Assembly (NCBI RefSeq): GCF_004962245.1
Contig: NZ_SUHQ01000022.1
Coordinates: 1 to 64,000, forward strand
Source of the DNA: Mesorhizobium sp.
GTDB lineage: Bacteria; Pseudomonadota; Alphaproteobacteria; Rhizobiales; Rhizobiaceae
DNA: 64,000 nt
Direction of reading: 5' to 3'
Within the stretch, counting starts at the first letter, position 1. Every line of letters begins with the position of its first letter. A program made the position numbers and the translations under genes. Below the pieces are notes generated by a model. That model was not told the origin of the DNA and did not search any database. It worked only from the letters and a program-made list of their open reading frames with translations. Below are positions 9,673 through 17,845 of this stretch, in pieces.

Positions 9673-9686
9673 TTGATGCAAGTCAA
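9673..9686. promoter_or_regulatory. FNR/FixK box upstream of fixG
   Basis: The site reads TTGAT-GCAA-GTCAA, a full consensus match. Activation from -41.5 would start transcription near 9638, 69 bases before fixG. This gives fixGHIS its own oxygen-controlled promoter, separate from that of fixNOQP. Confidence 0.8.
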
Positions 9687-9708
9687 TCGCCGACGCCGGA
9701 ACGCAGTC

Positions 9709-9731
9709 GAGGCCCGGGCAAGCCGGGCCTC
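9709..9731. terminator. Strong hairpin between fixP and fixG
   Basis: A perfect 9-bp stem (GAGGCCCGG and CCGGGCCTC) closes a five-base loop. It lies 44 bases past the fixP stop and just upstream of the fixG FNR box. No T-run follows on the minus strand, so it may protect the fixNOQP message end rather than act as a classical terminator. Confidence 0.5.
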
Positions 9732-9774
9732 GTCGCCTTCGGTGGTGAAGGGCCGAGAATAGGCCCCCCTTTTT

Positions 9775-10638
9775 CTATTCTCCACCACCAAGCGAATGAA
9801 TGTAGACCGCGAGTTCCTTGACCTTGGTTTCGCCGAGACGCTCAATCCAGGCCGGCATCACTCCGTGTTTGGGTGCGCGGATCTGCGCGGCGATGGCTGT
9901 TTCGCCGGATCCGTAGAGCCAGATCGCATCGGTCAGATCGGGCGCGCCGAACTCTTTGTTGCCTTTTGCATTATCGCCGTGGCAGGCCACGCAGTTCTCC
10001 GCAAAAACCTGAGCCCCGGGCTCAACCAGACTTGCATTTTGAACCGGGCCGGACAGGCTGGTGACATAGGCGCTGACCTGTGCGATCTGGTCGCCGGTGA
10101 TGACCTCGCCAAAAGCCGGCATTTCCGACAGGCGTGTATCCGGGGCGGATGCGAAGCGGATGCCGTGTGTGATCGTTTGCTGGATCTGCTCGGCCGTGCC
10201 GCCCCACAGCCAGTCGTCGTCATTGAGGTTGGGAAAGCCCTTGGATCCTTGGGCTCCGGAGGCGTGGCACTGCACGCAATTGACCTTGTACGCAGCGCTG
10301 CCGGCGGCAACAGCGAATTCGCGCAATGCATCGTCGCCGGCAATCTCCGAGACGGTTTTCGACTGTATCGCCGCGGCATATTTGGCCTTGGCGACCTCAG
10401 CAGCGGCAAGCTCGGTCTTGACGTCATTGCGGCTCGAATAGCCGAGCACGCCCTTGGTCGCCGAGGTCAGCATCGGCCATGCCGGATAGGCGATAGTGTA
10501 GCCGATCGCCCATACAATGGTGATATAGAACGTTATGACCCACCAGCGCGGAAGTGGGTTGTTGAGCTCCCTGATACCATCCCACTCGTGGCCGGTGGTG
10601 GAGATGCCCGACACTTCGTCAATATGCTCGTTGCTCAT
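9775..10638 (-). CDS. fixP: cbb3 oxidase dihaem cytochrome c subunit FixP/CcoP
   Basis: A 287-residue inner-membrane subunit with an N-terminal anchor (about 31-54) and two periplasmic cytochrome c domains. The haem sites are CVQCH at 121-125 and CVACH at 216-220. Methionines in the SEMPAFG and VMPAW motifs are likely axial ligands. It passes electrons to FixO and FixN. The start ATG 10638 lies two bases after the fixQ stop, with AAGGA inside fixQ. An 8-bp inverted repeat (GAGAATAG/CTATTCTC, 9755-9782) spans its stop codon. Confidence 0.96.
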   Translation of the reverse strand: MSNEHIDEVSGISTTGHEWDGIRELNNPLPRWWVITFYITIVWAIGYTIAYPAWPMLTSATKGVLGYSSRNDVKTELAAAEVAKAKYAAAIQSKTVSEIAGDDALREFAVAAGSAAYKVNCVQCHASGAQGSKGFPNLNDDDWLWGGTAEQIQQTITHGIRFASAPDTRLSEMPAFGEVITGDQIAQVSAYVTSLSGPVQNASLVEPGAQVFAENCVACHGDNAKGNKEFGAPDLTDAIWLYGSGETAIAAQIRAPKHGVMPAWIERLGETKVKELAVYIHSLGGGE

Positions 10639-10640
10639 GA

Positions 10641-10790
10641 TCAGTCGTCCTTGAGGGGGATCCGGGCGGCTTCATCGGCCTGCTTGCGGCTCCCGGGGCG
10701 GAACGCGAAGGCGACCGTTCCGACGAAGAAAAGTGCCATGGCGAGCAGGCCCCAACTGTCGGCGAACTCCCGCATCAAACTGTAGTCCAT
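10641..10790 (-). CDS. fixQ: cbb3 oxidase small subunit FixQ/CcoQ
   Basis: A 49-residue single-pass membrane protein beginning MDYSLMREFADSW, the typical CcoQ opening. One hydrophobic segment (about 12-30) precedes a basic, polar tail. CcoQ stabilises the assembled cbb3 oxidase. I prefer ATG 10790 because GAGGAG lies seven bases upstream. ATG 10796 is in frame but sits only one base after that site. The gene lies between fixO (11-base gap) and fixP (two-base gap). Confidence 0.92.
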   Translation of the reverse strand: MDYSLMREFADSWGLLAMALFFVGTVAFAFRPGSRKQADEAARIPLKDD

Positions 10791-10801
10791 CGTCATTCTC
10801 C

Positions 10802-11533
10802 TCAGCGGTAGCCGGCGGCTTCGTCGTAGGTCTTGAAATCGACCAGCGTGCCGAGCATCTGCAGGTAAGCGACCAGGGCGTCCATCTCGGTGACCTGTTG
10901 CGGGTTGCCGTCGAAGTCGCCGAGCTTGGCCTTCGGATAGCGGCCCTCCAGGTCGGATGTGTCGGCATTGGGATTGGCCTGCGCCGTCAGGTCATCTCCG
11001 GCGCGAGCGATCATGTCATCGGAGTAGGGGACGCCGACGCGCCGGTTTGCGATAAGGTGCGTCGAGAAGTCCTTCACGTCGATCGCCGTATCCTTCAGGA
11101 AGGCATAGCTCGGCATGATCGATTCCGGCACCACCGAGCGCGGCTCGACAAGGTGCTGAACGTGCCACTCATTCGAGTAGCGATCGCCAACCCTGGCGAG
11201 GTCCGGCCCCGTGCGCTTCGATCCCCACTGGAACGGGTGATCGTACATCGACTCGGCCGCCAGGCTGTAGTGACCATAGCGCTCGACCTCGTCGCGGAAC
11301 GGCCTGATCATCTGGCTGTGGCAGAGATAGCAGCCCTCACGCACATAGATGTTGCGACCGGCGAGTTCGAGCGGCGAATAGGGCCGCATGCCTTCGACCT
11401 TCTCGATCGTGTTGTCGAGATAGAAGAGCGGTGCGATTTCGACGATGCCGCCGACCGTCACCACCAGGAGGGAACCAACGAGAAGAAGCGTGGCGTTCTT
11501 CTCGATGATCGCGTGTTTGTCCATCAAGCCCAT
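10802..11533 (-). CDS. fixO: cbb3 oxidase monohaem cytochrome c subunit FixO/CcoO
   Basis: A 243-residue subunit with one N-terminal membrane anchor (about 14-36) and one periplasmic haem site, CYLCH at 68-72. It carries electrons from FixP to the FixN active site. ATG 11533 is supported by AAGGAG seven bases upstream. A longer open frame reaches upstream into fixN but has no family resemblance. It sits 11 bases after the fixN stop. Confidence 0.96.
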   Translation of the reverse strand: MGLMDKHAIIEKNATLLLVGSLLVVTVGGIVEIAPLFYLDNTIEKVEGMRPYSPLELAGRNIYVREGCYLCHSQMIRPFRDEVERYGHYSLAAESMYDHPFQWGSKRTGPDLARVGDRYSNEWHVQHLVEPRSVVPESIMPSYAFLKDTAIDVKDFSTHLIANRRVGVPYSDDMIARAGDDLTAQANPNADTSDLEGRYPKAKLGDFDGNPQQVTEMDALVAYLQMLGTLVDFKTYDEAAGYR

Positions 11534-11544
11534 TCTCTGGCTCC

Positions 11545-13155
11545 TTATTGTGCAGGCTGAAGGGCGGGGACGGAGCCCGGCATCGGTTCTTCCTCGCGCT
11601 GGTAGCCGAGGATGGTCATGGTGATGTTCCAGGCCATGATCACGGCGCCGGCGAGATACATCGCGCCACCCACTGCGCGCATGACGTAGTAGGGATGCAT
11701 GGCGGCCACGGTCTCGGCGAACGAGTAGACCAGGAAGCCCTGCTCGTCGTATTCGCGCCACATCAGGCCCTGCATGATGCCGGAAACCCACATCACCGCG
11801 GCGTAGACGACGATCCCGAGGGTCGCCAGCCAGAAGTGCCAGGTGACGAGCCGCAGCGAATAGAGACGTTCACGGTTCCAGAGCTTAGGCACCATGTAAT
11901 AGATCGCGCCGAACGAGATCATGCCTACCCAGCCGAGGGCGCCGGAATGGACATGCCCGATGGTCCAGTCCGTGTAGTGCGACAGCGAATTGACTGCCTT
12001 GATCGACATCATCGGACCTTCGAAGGTCGACATGCCGTAGAAGGCGATTGCCATCACCATCATGCGGACGATCGGATCGGTGCGCAGCTTGTCCCAGGCG
12101 CCGGACAGCGTCATCAGGCCGTTGATCATGCCTCCCCAGGAGGGCATCCAAAGCATGATCGAAAACACCATGCCGAGCGTCTGCGCCCAGTCGGGCAGGG
12201 CGGTGTAGTGGAGGTGGTGCGGACCTGCCCAGATGTAGAGGAAGATCAGCGCCCAGAAATGGATGATCGAGAGGCGGTAGGAGTAGACCGGCCGGTTCAC
12301 CTGCTTGGGCACGAAGTAATACATCATGCCGAGGAAGCCGGCCGTGAGGAAGAAGCCGACCGCATTGTGGCCGTACCACCATTGCGTCAGGGCGTCCTGT
12401 ACGCCGGAGAAGGCGGAGTAGCTCTTGGAGCCCAGGAGAGAGGCCGGCATCGACAGGTTGTTGATCAGGTGCAGCATCGCGATTGTCACGATGAACGACA
12501 GATAGAACCAGTTGGCGACGTAGATATGCGGTTCCTTGCGCTTCAGGATGGTGCCGAGGAACAGCACGAGGTAGGCGACCCAGACGATGGTGAGCCATAT
12601 ATCCACATACCATTCGGGCTCGGCATATTCGCGGCTCTCGGTGATGCCGAGCAGGTAACCGGTCGCGGCCATGACGATGAAAAGCTGATAACCCCAGAAC
12701 ACGAACCAGGCGAGATTGCCGCCGAACAGCCGGGCGCGGCTGGTGCGCTGCACGACGTACATGGACGTGCAGATGAGCGCATTACCGCCGAAGGCAAAAA
12801 CGACGCCGGACGTATGCAATGGCCGCAGGCGGCCGAGGTTGAACCACGGCTCGATGTTGAGGTCCGGGTAGGCAAGCTGCAGCGCGATGATCACGCCGAC
12901 GAGCATGCCGACAACACCCCAGAACATGGTGGCGATGGCGCCGTAGCGGACTGGCCCATCCATGTAGGCGGAAGGATCGACCGGTGCCGCCGGCGCAAAG
13001 CTGGTGTTGCGCAGAAGGACGATGACAAAGCCAAGCAGCACGAAGAAAAGCACCCACATGTGCTGGCGAAACGGCTCGTCCACACCAAAGCCTGCCGCCA
13101 CGAGCGCCAGGAAAGTGAAGACGCACATTACGACGATTTCCGTGCCAAATTTCAT
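11545..13155 (-). CDS. fixN: cbb3-type cytochrome c oxidase catalytic subunit FixN/CcoN
   Basis: A 536-residue haem-copper oxidase subunit of the C family with about 12 transmembrane segments. It reduces O2 to water with very high affinity, the terminal step of microaerobic respiration in rhizobia. Conserved histidines include the HTSGV region, YGHNAVGFFLTAGF (the region of the Cys/Tyr-type active site) and HYTDWTIGHVHSGALGW, which holds the haem b and CuB ligands. The start ATG 13155 has GGGGA six bases upstream. It heads fixNOQP and has a perfect FNR box 81-94 bases upstream. Confidence 0.97.
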   Translation of the reverse strand: MKFGTEIVVMCVFTFLALVAAGFGVDEPFRQHMWVLFFVLLGFVIVLLRNTSFAPAAPVDPSAYMDGPVRYGAIATMFWGVVGMLVGVIIALQLAYPDLNIEPWFNLGRLRPLHTSGVVFAFGGNALICTSMYVVQRTSRARLFGGNLAWFVFWGYQLFIVMAATGYLLGITESREYAEPEWYVDIWLTIVWVAYLVLFLGTILKRKEPHIYVANWFYLSFIVTIAMLHLINNLSMPASLLGSKSYSAFSGVQDALTQWWYGHNAVGFFLTAGFLGMMYYFVPKQVNRPVYSYRLSIIHFWALIFLYIWAGPHHLHYTALPDWAQTLGMVFSIMLWMPSWGGMINGLMTLSGAWDKLRTDPIVRMMVMAIAFYGMSTFEGPMMSIKAVNSLSHYTDWTIGHVHSGALGWVGMISFGAIYYMVPKLWNRERLYSLRLVTWHFWLATLGIVVYAAVMWVSGIMQGLMWREYDEQGFLVYSFAETVAAMHPYYVMRAVGGAMYLAGAVIMAWNITMTILGYQREEEPMPGSVPALQPAQ

Positions 13156-13235
13156 GACATGTCCCCGACCTCGGATTCCGATGCGCGGACGCCAATCCGC
13201 AGTAACACCAATTCCGCGCCCACATCGTCGCCGCC

Positions 13236-13249
13236 TTGATCCAAATCAA
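13236..13249. promoter_or_regulatory. FNR/FixK box between fixN and the hemerythrin gene
   Basis: The site reads TTGAT-CCAA-ATCAA, a perfect match. For fixN, activation from -41.5 gives a start near 13201 and a leader of about 46 bases. For the divergent hemerythrin gene the same rule gives about 13284, 23 bases before its TTG. One site could serve both. Confidence 0.85.
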
Positions 13250-13306
13250 AGATGCACGGTTTTGGATTGGGCAGCGTCGATCTAACGAACGAAAGGGAGG
13301 CGGCCA

Positions 13307-13825
13307 TTGAATGAAGAGAAAGAGCGGGGATCGACGCCGGTCGAGGAACGCTGTGAGAATTCGATGCCAGCTGGCCGATCCGGCAGAGCGGCAGTCCCGA
13401 GCGTGGTGATGAAGCGCGCGTATGAGGAGAAACTAAAGCTCTGTGATGCTCTGGAGAAAATCGCGGACGCCCTGCCGAACGTCGATCGATTGAAGTGCCT
13501 TGGCACAGCCAACGCAATCGTCCCGCTGCTGCGCAATATTCATCAATATGAGGAGACGATTATCTTCCCCGCTTATGAGGCGGCCACGGGCGGCAGCAAT
13601 GCCAACCTTGCCTCAATCAGGCGATTGCGCGCCGAACACGTGGAAGATGAATGCTTTGCTGGCGAGGTGACTGAGATCCTGCTGGCGATCGGCCACGGCG
13701 AGACAGTCGGGAATGCCGAAGCCGTCGGCTTCATGCTGCGCGGTTTTTTCGAAAGCATGCGTCGGCACATCGCGTTCGAACGCGAGCACGTCTTGCCGGC
13801 GATCGGAATCACCGATCAGGGCTAA
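13307..13825 (+). CDS. Hemerythrin-like (HHE) domain protein
   Basis: A 172-residue cytoplasmic protein with a hemerythrin-type helical bundle at about 37-168. Likely di-iron ligands lie in HQYEE, RAEHVEDE and RRHIAFEREH. Such proteins bind O2 or NO, or act in iron or nitrosative stress. The start is TTG 13307: GGGAGG lies six bases upstream and no in-frame ATG precedes the conserved part except a late one at Met35. It is transcribed away from fixN and shares the perfect FNR box. It may protect or sense gas around the oxidase system, but the exact role is open. Confidence 0.8.
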   Translation: MNEEKERGSTPVEERCENSMPAGRSGRAAVPSVVMKRAYEEKLKLCDALEKIADALPNVDRLKCLGTANAIVPLLRNIHQYEETIIFPAYEAATGGSNANLASIRRLRAEHVEDECFAGEVTEILLAIGHGETVGNAEAVGFMLRGFFESMRRHIAFEREHVLPAIGITDQG

Positions 13826-13826
13826 G

Positions 13827-13873
13827 GCCGGATTTTCCCAAAACCGGTACCCACTTTGTGTCCGATGCTCTAG
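13827..13873. repeat. Intergenic palindrome with CCGG-TTTT/AAAA-CCGG arms
   Basis: A short inverted repeat, CCGG-A-TTTT-CCC-AAAA-CCGG, is followed by a 'cccactttgtgtccgatgct' tail. It fills the gap between the convergent hemerythrin and fnrN genes. It resembles a dispersed rhizobial intergenic element and could end transcription in either direction. Confidence 0.35.
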
Positions 13874-14601
13874 GTGCCGGAGCGTCGCTCCAGCCGGCTC
13901 AGGCTGTCGACCGTCACATGCCGGTTGTTCTCGATCCGGATCACGCCGTCCGTTCTTAGCCTGGTCATCTGGCGGCTCACCGTCTCGATCGTCAGGCCGA
14001 GGAAATCGGCGATGTCGGCGCGTGTCAGCGGCAGATCGAAGGTCGCCGACTTGGCGGTGGGATCAGCCGTGGGGTCGATATTCCTGGCGATCATCAGGAG
14101 AAAGCTCGCCACCTTTTCCGAAGCGGTCTTGCGTCCCAGCGTCACCATCCACTCGCGTGCTTCGTCGAGTTCGTTCAGCGTTTGCTTGAGCAGACGATGC
14201 TCGAGCTCCGGTGATTCCTTCATCATCCGGTCTATGGTCGCTTTCGGAAACGTGCACAGGGAAACGGCGGTCGCGGCCTCCGCATTGATCGCGCTTTCCA
14301 TCTTGAACGGCCGTCCAAGAAAATCCGGCGCGAACTGCAGTCCGACGATCTGCTGGCGGCCGTCCGAAAGGCTCTTTGTCAGCTTCACCACACCTGAAAG
14401 CACGTTCGAATAGCTGTCGACGGCCTCGGCGTCGCCTATCAGCTCTATCCCCGGCTCGATCTTGTGCCTCGACGAGGTCTTGGCGAGTCCGACCAGTTGG
14501 TCGGGATCGAGCGCACCGCAGACGCCGCGATGACGTGCCTCGCAAGACTGGCAAAGCACAGGAATGCCGGCGCTGTGAACGTCCTGCCGCACTGTCATCA
14601 T
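13870..14601 (-). CDS. fnrN: FnrN-type oxygen-responsive Crp/Fnr regulator
   Basis: A 243-residue regulator with an N-terminal cysteine cluster (Cys17, Cys20, Cys28), a central Cys116 in the sensor domain and a C-terminal winged helix (about 165-235). Four cysteines in this layout bind an O2-labile 4Fe-4S cluster in FNR proteins. FixK-type proteins lack them. The recognition helix carries ETVSR, which reads TTGAY half-sites. The start is ATG 14601 (ATG 14598 is possible), with a weak GGGA upstream. Divergent hemN and an FNR box at 14687 suggest autoregulation. It is the likely activator of all FNR-box genes here. Confidence 0.93.
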   Translation of the reverse strand: MMTVRQDVHSAGIPVLCQSCEARHRGVCGALDPDQLVGLAKTSSRHKIEPGIELIGDAEAVDSYSNVLSGVVKLTKSLSDGRQQIVGLQFAPDFLGRPFKMESAINAEAATAVSLCTFPKATIDRMMKESPELEHRLLKQTLNELDEAREWMVTLGRKTASEKVASFLLMIARNIDPTADPTAKSATFDLPLTRADIADFLGLTIETVSRQMTRLRTDGVIRIENNRHVTVDSLSRLERRSGT

Positions 14602-14686
14602 GATCGTCCCGACGGAGCCAAAGTGCCGGCAAGATAGCATCGGCTGCTGAAAAATCCTTGCGGCAGTTTGTCCGCAGCTCAGGGCT

Positions 14687-14700
14687 TTGACCGAAATCAA
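14687..14700. promoter_or_regulatory. FNR box between fnrN and hemN
   Basis: The site reads TTGAC-CGAA-ATCAA, a full match to the FNR/FixK consensus. Class II spacing gives hemN a transcription start near 14735 and fnrN one near 14652. Both fall just before the respective start codons, so the site could activate hemN and autoregulate fnrN. Confidence 0.8.
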
Positions 14701-14759
14701 GGTTTCGGGTCGCCAAATGCGACCAAAGTTCCGGCGATGCAAACACAGTGGATGGCGAC

Positions 14760-16109
14760 ATGCGACCACAATTAGCTGCAAGGCTTGGCGAGAATGTCCC
14801 GCGCTACACCAGCTACCCGACCGCACCGCATTTCCATTCGGGTGTCGACGCCGCCGTTTACCGAGGCTGGTTGGAGGCGCTCGAAAACGGTGACGAGATT
14901 TCGCTGTACCTGCACATCCCTTACTGCGACAGGCTCTGCTGGTTCTGTGCCTGCCATACCAAGCAGACGCGTCAGTATGAGCCGGTGACCGCATATCTCC
15001 GCTCACTGCATGCGGAAATCGCGACGGTTGCCCGTCTTGTGAACGGCAAGGGCCGTGTCCGCGCCGTCCATTTCGGTGGCGGCTCGCCGACCATGCTGAA
15101 GCCCGAGGATATGACGGCGCTGGGCACTGTCTTGCGGGACAGCTTCGATTTTCTTGCGGACGCCAAGATCAGCGTCGAAATCGACCCCAACGACATGGAT
15201 GAGGCACGCCTCGACGCACTCGCCGAAATCGGCATGACGCGGGCCAGCCTCGGCGTGCAGGATTTCGATCCAAAGGTGCAGAAGGCGATCAACCGCGAGC
15301 AGAGCTTTTTGCAGACCAAGGCGGTTGTCGACGGAGTTCGCTCACGCGGCGTAGGGTCCGTGAACCTCGATCTGCTTTACGGCCTGCCGCATCAGACCAG
15401 GGAGAGCGTCTGTTCCACCGTGGCGCAGGCGTTGACCCTGGAACCGGATCGGGTGGCGCTTTTCGGCTACGCGCATGTGCCTTGGTTCAAGAAGCATCAG
15501 ACGATGATCGACGAGGCATGGTTGCCGGGACCGGCCGAACGGTTCGCTCAATCGCAACTTGCCGCCTGCCTGATGTTGAACGCGGGATACGAAGCCGTTG
15601 GCTTCGACCATTTTGCCAAGCCGGGCGATGTGCTGGCGGTTGCATCCCGCAGTGGCGCCTTGCATCGCAACTTTCAGGGCTACACCGAGGATCGCTGCGA
15701 GACATTGATCGGACTTGGCCCTTCGTCCATCGGCCGTTTTCGCCAAGGCTATGTACAGAACATGCCTTCGACCGCCGAATACGGACGCATGGTCGCAGAT
15801 GACGGGCTGGCCGCTGTCCGCGGCATCGCGTTCTCCGATGATGATCGCGTTCGCGGCTGGGTCATCGAGCGGCTGATGTGCGATTTCGCCTTTTCCGGCC
15901 GCGAGGCGATCGCCCGTTTTGGCAATGCGGCAGTGTCCGTGATTGGTGACGCGGTCGCCGTTGCCCAAGCCGATCAGGATGGGCTGTTTGAGCGTTCCGG
16001 CGACGTTTTCCTGGTGACCGACAGCGGCCGTCCGTTAGTCAGGTCGATCGCGGCCAAGTTCGATCATTATCTCGCGGTCGGCCAAGCCAGGCATTCGGCG
16101 GCTGTTTGA
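14760..16109 (+). CDS. hemN: Oxygen-independent coproporphyrinogen III oxidase HemN
   Basis: A 449-residue cytoplasmic radical-SAM enzyme that decarboxylates coproporphyrinogen III to protoporphyrinogen IX without O2. The radical-SAM cysteines Cys56, Cys60 and Cys63 (C-x3-C-x2-C) follow YLHIPY, and the HemN-type extra cysteine follows in CACH. The SAM-binding GGGSPT and the C-terminal HemN domain are present. I chose ATG 14760; an in-frame GTG lies at 14748 and neither has a strong ribosome site. Low-oxygen haem supply for the cbb3 oxidase explains its place beside fnrN. Confidence 0.95.
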   Translation: MRPQLAARLGENVPRYTSYPTAPHFHSGVDAAVYRGWLEALENGDEISLYLHIPYCDRLCWFCACHTKQTRQYEPVTAYLRSLHAEIATVARLVNGKGRVRAVHFGGGSPTMLKPEDMTALGTVLRDSFDFLADAKISVEIDPNDMDEARLDALAEIGMTRASLGVQDFDPKVQKAINREQSFLQTKAVVDGVRSRGVGSVNLDLLYGLPHQTRESVCSTVAQALTLEPDRVALFGYAHVPWFKKHQTMIDEAWLPGPAERFAQSQLAACLMLNAGYEAVGFDHFAKPGDVLAVASRSGALHRNFQGYTEDRCETLIGLGPSSIGRFRQGYVQNMPSTAEYGRMVADDGLAAVRGIAFSDDDRVRGWVIERLMCDFAFSGREAIARFGNAAVSVIGDAVAVAQADQDGLFERSGDVFLVTDSGRPLVRSIAAKFDHYLAVGQARHSAAV

Positions 16110-16122
16110 GCGCGTCTCCGAT

Positions 16123-16554
16123 TCAGAAATGCTCCCCGGCCTTGAACGGGCCGATCCGGGTTCCCGCCGCTACCAGATAGGCGGTCGACCAGCCTATGAG
16201 CAGGAAGCCGTTCACGCCCTCGAGGGCCGCCAGCACGCGCCATCCGTGTGCGGGTACGATGTCGCCATAGCCGACGGTCGAGAAGGTAATGGTCGAGAAG
16301 TACAGGGCGGTTTCGAAGTCGGCAAAGATATCGAGCGCCAGGTAAAGCCCGGCCCAGAGCCATACCTCCGTTGTCATGACGGCGAAGAGGCCCATCACCA
16401 CGCTGATCATCGCGACTGTGCGGCTGCGCCGTCCATGCATGCGAAACCGCGCAACAAGAAGCCCCATCACATGCGTGACGGCGATCAGGCCAAAGGTGTG
16501 GACCAGGACCGTCAGACTTATGACCACGGTGCCGATGAGCAGGTTGAGAACCAT
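16123..16554 (-). CDS. Small two-helix potassium channel-like protein
   Basis: A 143-residue membrane protein with hydrophobic segments near 5-35, 45-70, 70-90 and 110-130. Between the last two, a pore helix carries the K+ selectivity filter TVGYGD (TFSTVGYGDIVP). It belongs to the Ion_trans_2/KcsA-like group and has no RCK or cyclic-nucleotide domain. The start ATG 16554 has no clear ribosome site. It converges with hemN. A link with the surrounding nitrogen-oxide genes is not evident. Confidence 0.8.
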   Translation of the reverse strand: MVLNLLIGTVVISLTVLVHTFGLIAVTHVMGLLVARFRMHGRRSRTVAMISVVMGLFAVMTTEVWLWAGLYLALDIFADFETALYFSTITFSTVGYGDIVPAHGWRVLAALEGVNGFLLIGWSTAYLVAAGTRIGPFKAGEHF

Positions 16555-16587
16555 GCACAAAAAGTAGCAATCGCAACAGTGCCTTCC

Positions 16588-16601
16588 TTGCGCAAAATCA
16601 A
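16588..16601. promoter_or_regulatory. Weak TTG-N8-CAA site between channel and haemoglobin genes
   Basis: The sequence TTGCG-CAAA-ATCAA fits the loose TTG-N8-CAA pattern of NnrR/DNR-type regulators, but only one half matches FNR. It could serve the channel gene or the haemoglobin gene. The match could also be chance. Confidence 0.3.
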
Positions 16602-16666
16602 ACCTGGCCGGTGAACGCCGGCGGCCATGCAGCTTTGGCAGGCAGCACCCGACGACCAAAATAAAC

Positions 16667-16683
16667 ATATATTGACAATATAT
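16667..16683. promoter_or_regulatory. AT-rich perfect palindrome, candidate NsrR operator
   Basis: A perfect 17-bp palindrome, ATATATTG-A-CAATATAT, lies 106 bases before the truncated haemoglobin start. It stands out in GC-rich surroundings. NsrR proteins bind AT-rich inverted repeats and repress NO-detoxifying genes. An nsrR-like gene is second in this run, so the site is a good candidate operator. Confidence 0.6.
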
Positions 16684-16788
16684 CTTTTACATGGGATGCC
16701 GGCTGAACCGCGAACAGGACATTCCTCGAAAGCAAGTTCACCGATCGCGGTCGCAGGACTTGACTGCAGGCACATCAGGAGCACGCAC

Positions 16789-17253
16789 ATGACCGTGAAT
16801 GGTCTCAGCAGGAGAACGATCATTGTCGACGGGGGTCCGTTGCCGGACGTGCTTGATGAGACCATGATCCGCTGCGTGGTTCACGGCTTCTATGACGAGA
16901 TTCGCCGCGACGAACTTCTCGGCCCAATCTTCCACGACAGGATCGAGCCCAACGACTGGCCGCGCCATCTCGCGAAGATGTGCGACTTCTGGTCCGCGAC
17001 ACTGCTCCGGACGTCCCGATATGACGGCCGGCCGTTACCGCCACACCTGGCGATTTCCGGCCTTGGCGAGGCGCATTTCCGGCGTTGGCTGAAGCTGTTT
17101 CGCGCAACGGTGCGCCGTATCTGCCCACCCGAGGTTGCGGCGCTGTTCATGGATCGCGCCCTGCGCATCGCGCACAGTTTCCGCCTCGCGGTCGCCTTCA
17201 ACCGTGGCGAGACCACGATGGGCATAGAACCAATCGTCGAGAAAGACCTGTGA
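16789..17253 (+). CDS. Group III-like truncated haemoglobin
   Basis: A 154-residue globin-fold protein. Its early helix MIRCVVHGFYDEIRRDELLGPIF and the later PLPPHLAISGLGEAHFRRWLKLF stretch match group III truncated haemoglobins. The latter stretch contains the candidate proximal haem histidine. These proteins bind O2 and NO and often act in nitrosative stress. The start ATG 16789 has AGGAG seven bases upstream. A longer open frame reaches 16627, across the palindrome, and is less likely. It lies 55 bases before nsrR, and NO-controlled expression is likely. Confidence 0.85.
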   Translation: MTVNGLSRRTIIVDGGPLPDVLDETMIRCVVHGFYDEIRRDELLGPIFHDRIEPNDWPRHLAKMCDFWSATLLRTSRYDGRPLPPHLAISGLGEAHFRRWLKLFRATVRRICPPEVAALFMDRALRIAHSFRLAVAFNRGETTMGIEPIVEKDL

Positions 17254-17308
17254 TGCCGAAATGGAGTGGCCTCTGTAAAGGCGTCGTGATTCATCGGAGG
17301 AACCATTT

Positions 17309-17770
17309 GTGCGGCTGACCAACTTCTCGGACTACGCCTTGAGGATGCTGATGTATGCGGCCTCTGCCGACAATCGCCTGATCACGATCGAGGAGGTCGC
17401 ACGCACGTTCAACGTGTCCAAGACGCACCTCAACAAGGTCGCCAATACCCTGACGCGCAGCGGCTACCTGAAAGCGGTCCGCGGCCGTTCGGGCGGGCTT
17501 GCCCTCGGGCGTCGGCCCGAGATGATCCGCATAGGCGATATCGTGCGCCTAACCGAGCCGGATTTCGCGCTTGTGGAGTGCTTCGCCACTGGAAACCAAT
17601 GCGTGGTCACCGGCTCCTGCAAGCTTTCAGGCATGTTTGGCGAAGCGATGACCGCCTTCCAGAACGTCCTCGACGGTTACACGCTGGCCGACATCACCCT
17701 GATGCCCCACGACTTTCTCGGCGGGCCGCCCGCGTCCCGCAGTGCCGGCATGGCGCTAAACGGCGGCTAA
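17309..17770 (+). CDS. nsrR: Rrf2-family NO-sensing repressor NsrR
   Basis: A 153-residue Rrf2 regulator with an N-terminal winged helix (MRLTNFSDYALRML, then VARTFNVSKTHLNKV) and three cysteines, Cys91, Cys98 and Cys104. These bind an Fe-S cluster that NO destroys. The Cys spacing and length fit NsrR better than RirA or IscR. The start is GTG 17309 with GGAGGA upstream. It follows the haemoglobin gene and probably represses it through the palindrome at 16667-16683. It may also act on the small genes downstream. Confidence 0.88.
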   Translation: MRLTNFSDYALRMLMYAASADNRLITIEEVARTFNVSKTHLNKVANTLTRSGYLKAVRGRSGGLALGRRPEMIRIGDIVRLTEPDFALVECFATGNQCVVTGSCKLSGMFGEAMTAFQNVLDGYTLADITLMPHDFLGGPPASRSAGMALNGG

Positions 17771-17845
17771 GGGGGCTCGACCTGCAACCTCAGCGCCACG
17801 CGCTTCACCCGCTACCAATCCGCTTTCCTCGAATGGAGACGAGCC

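Noticed and set aside
11548..13239. A 563-codon plus-strand open frame opposite fixN
   Set aside because: The His/Arg-rich translation matches no family, and fixN on the other strand is certain.
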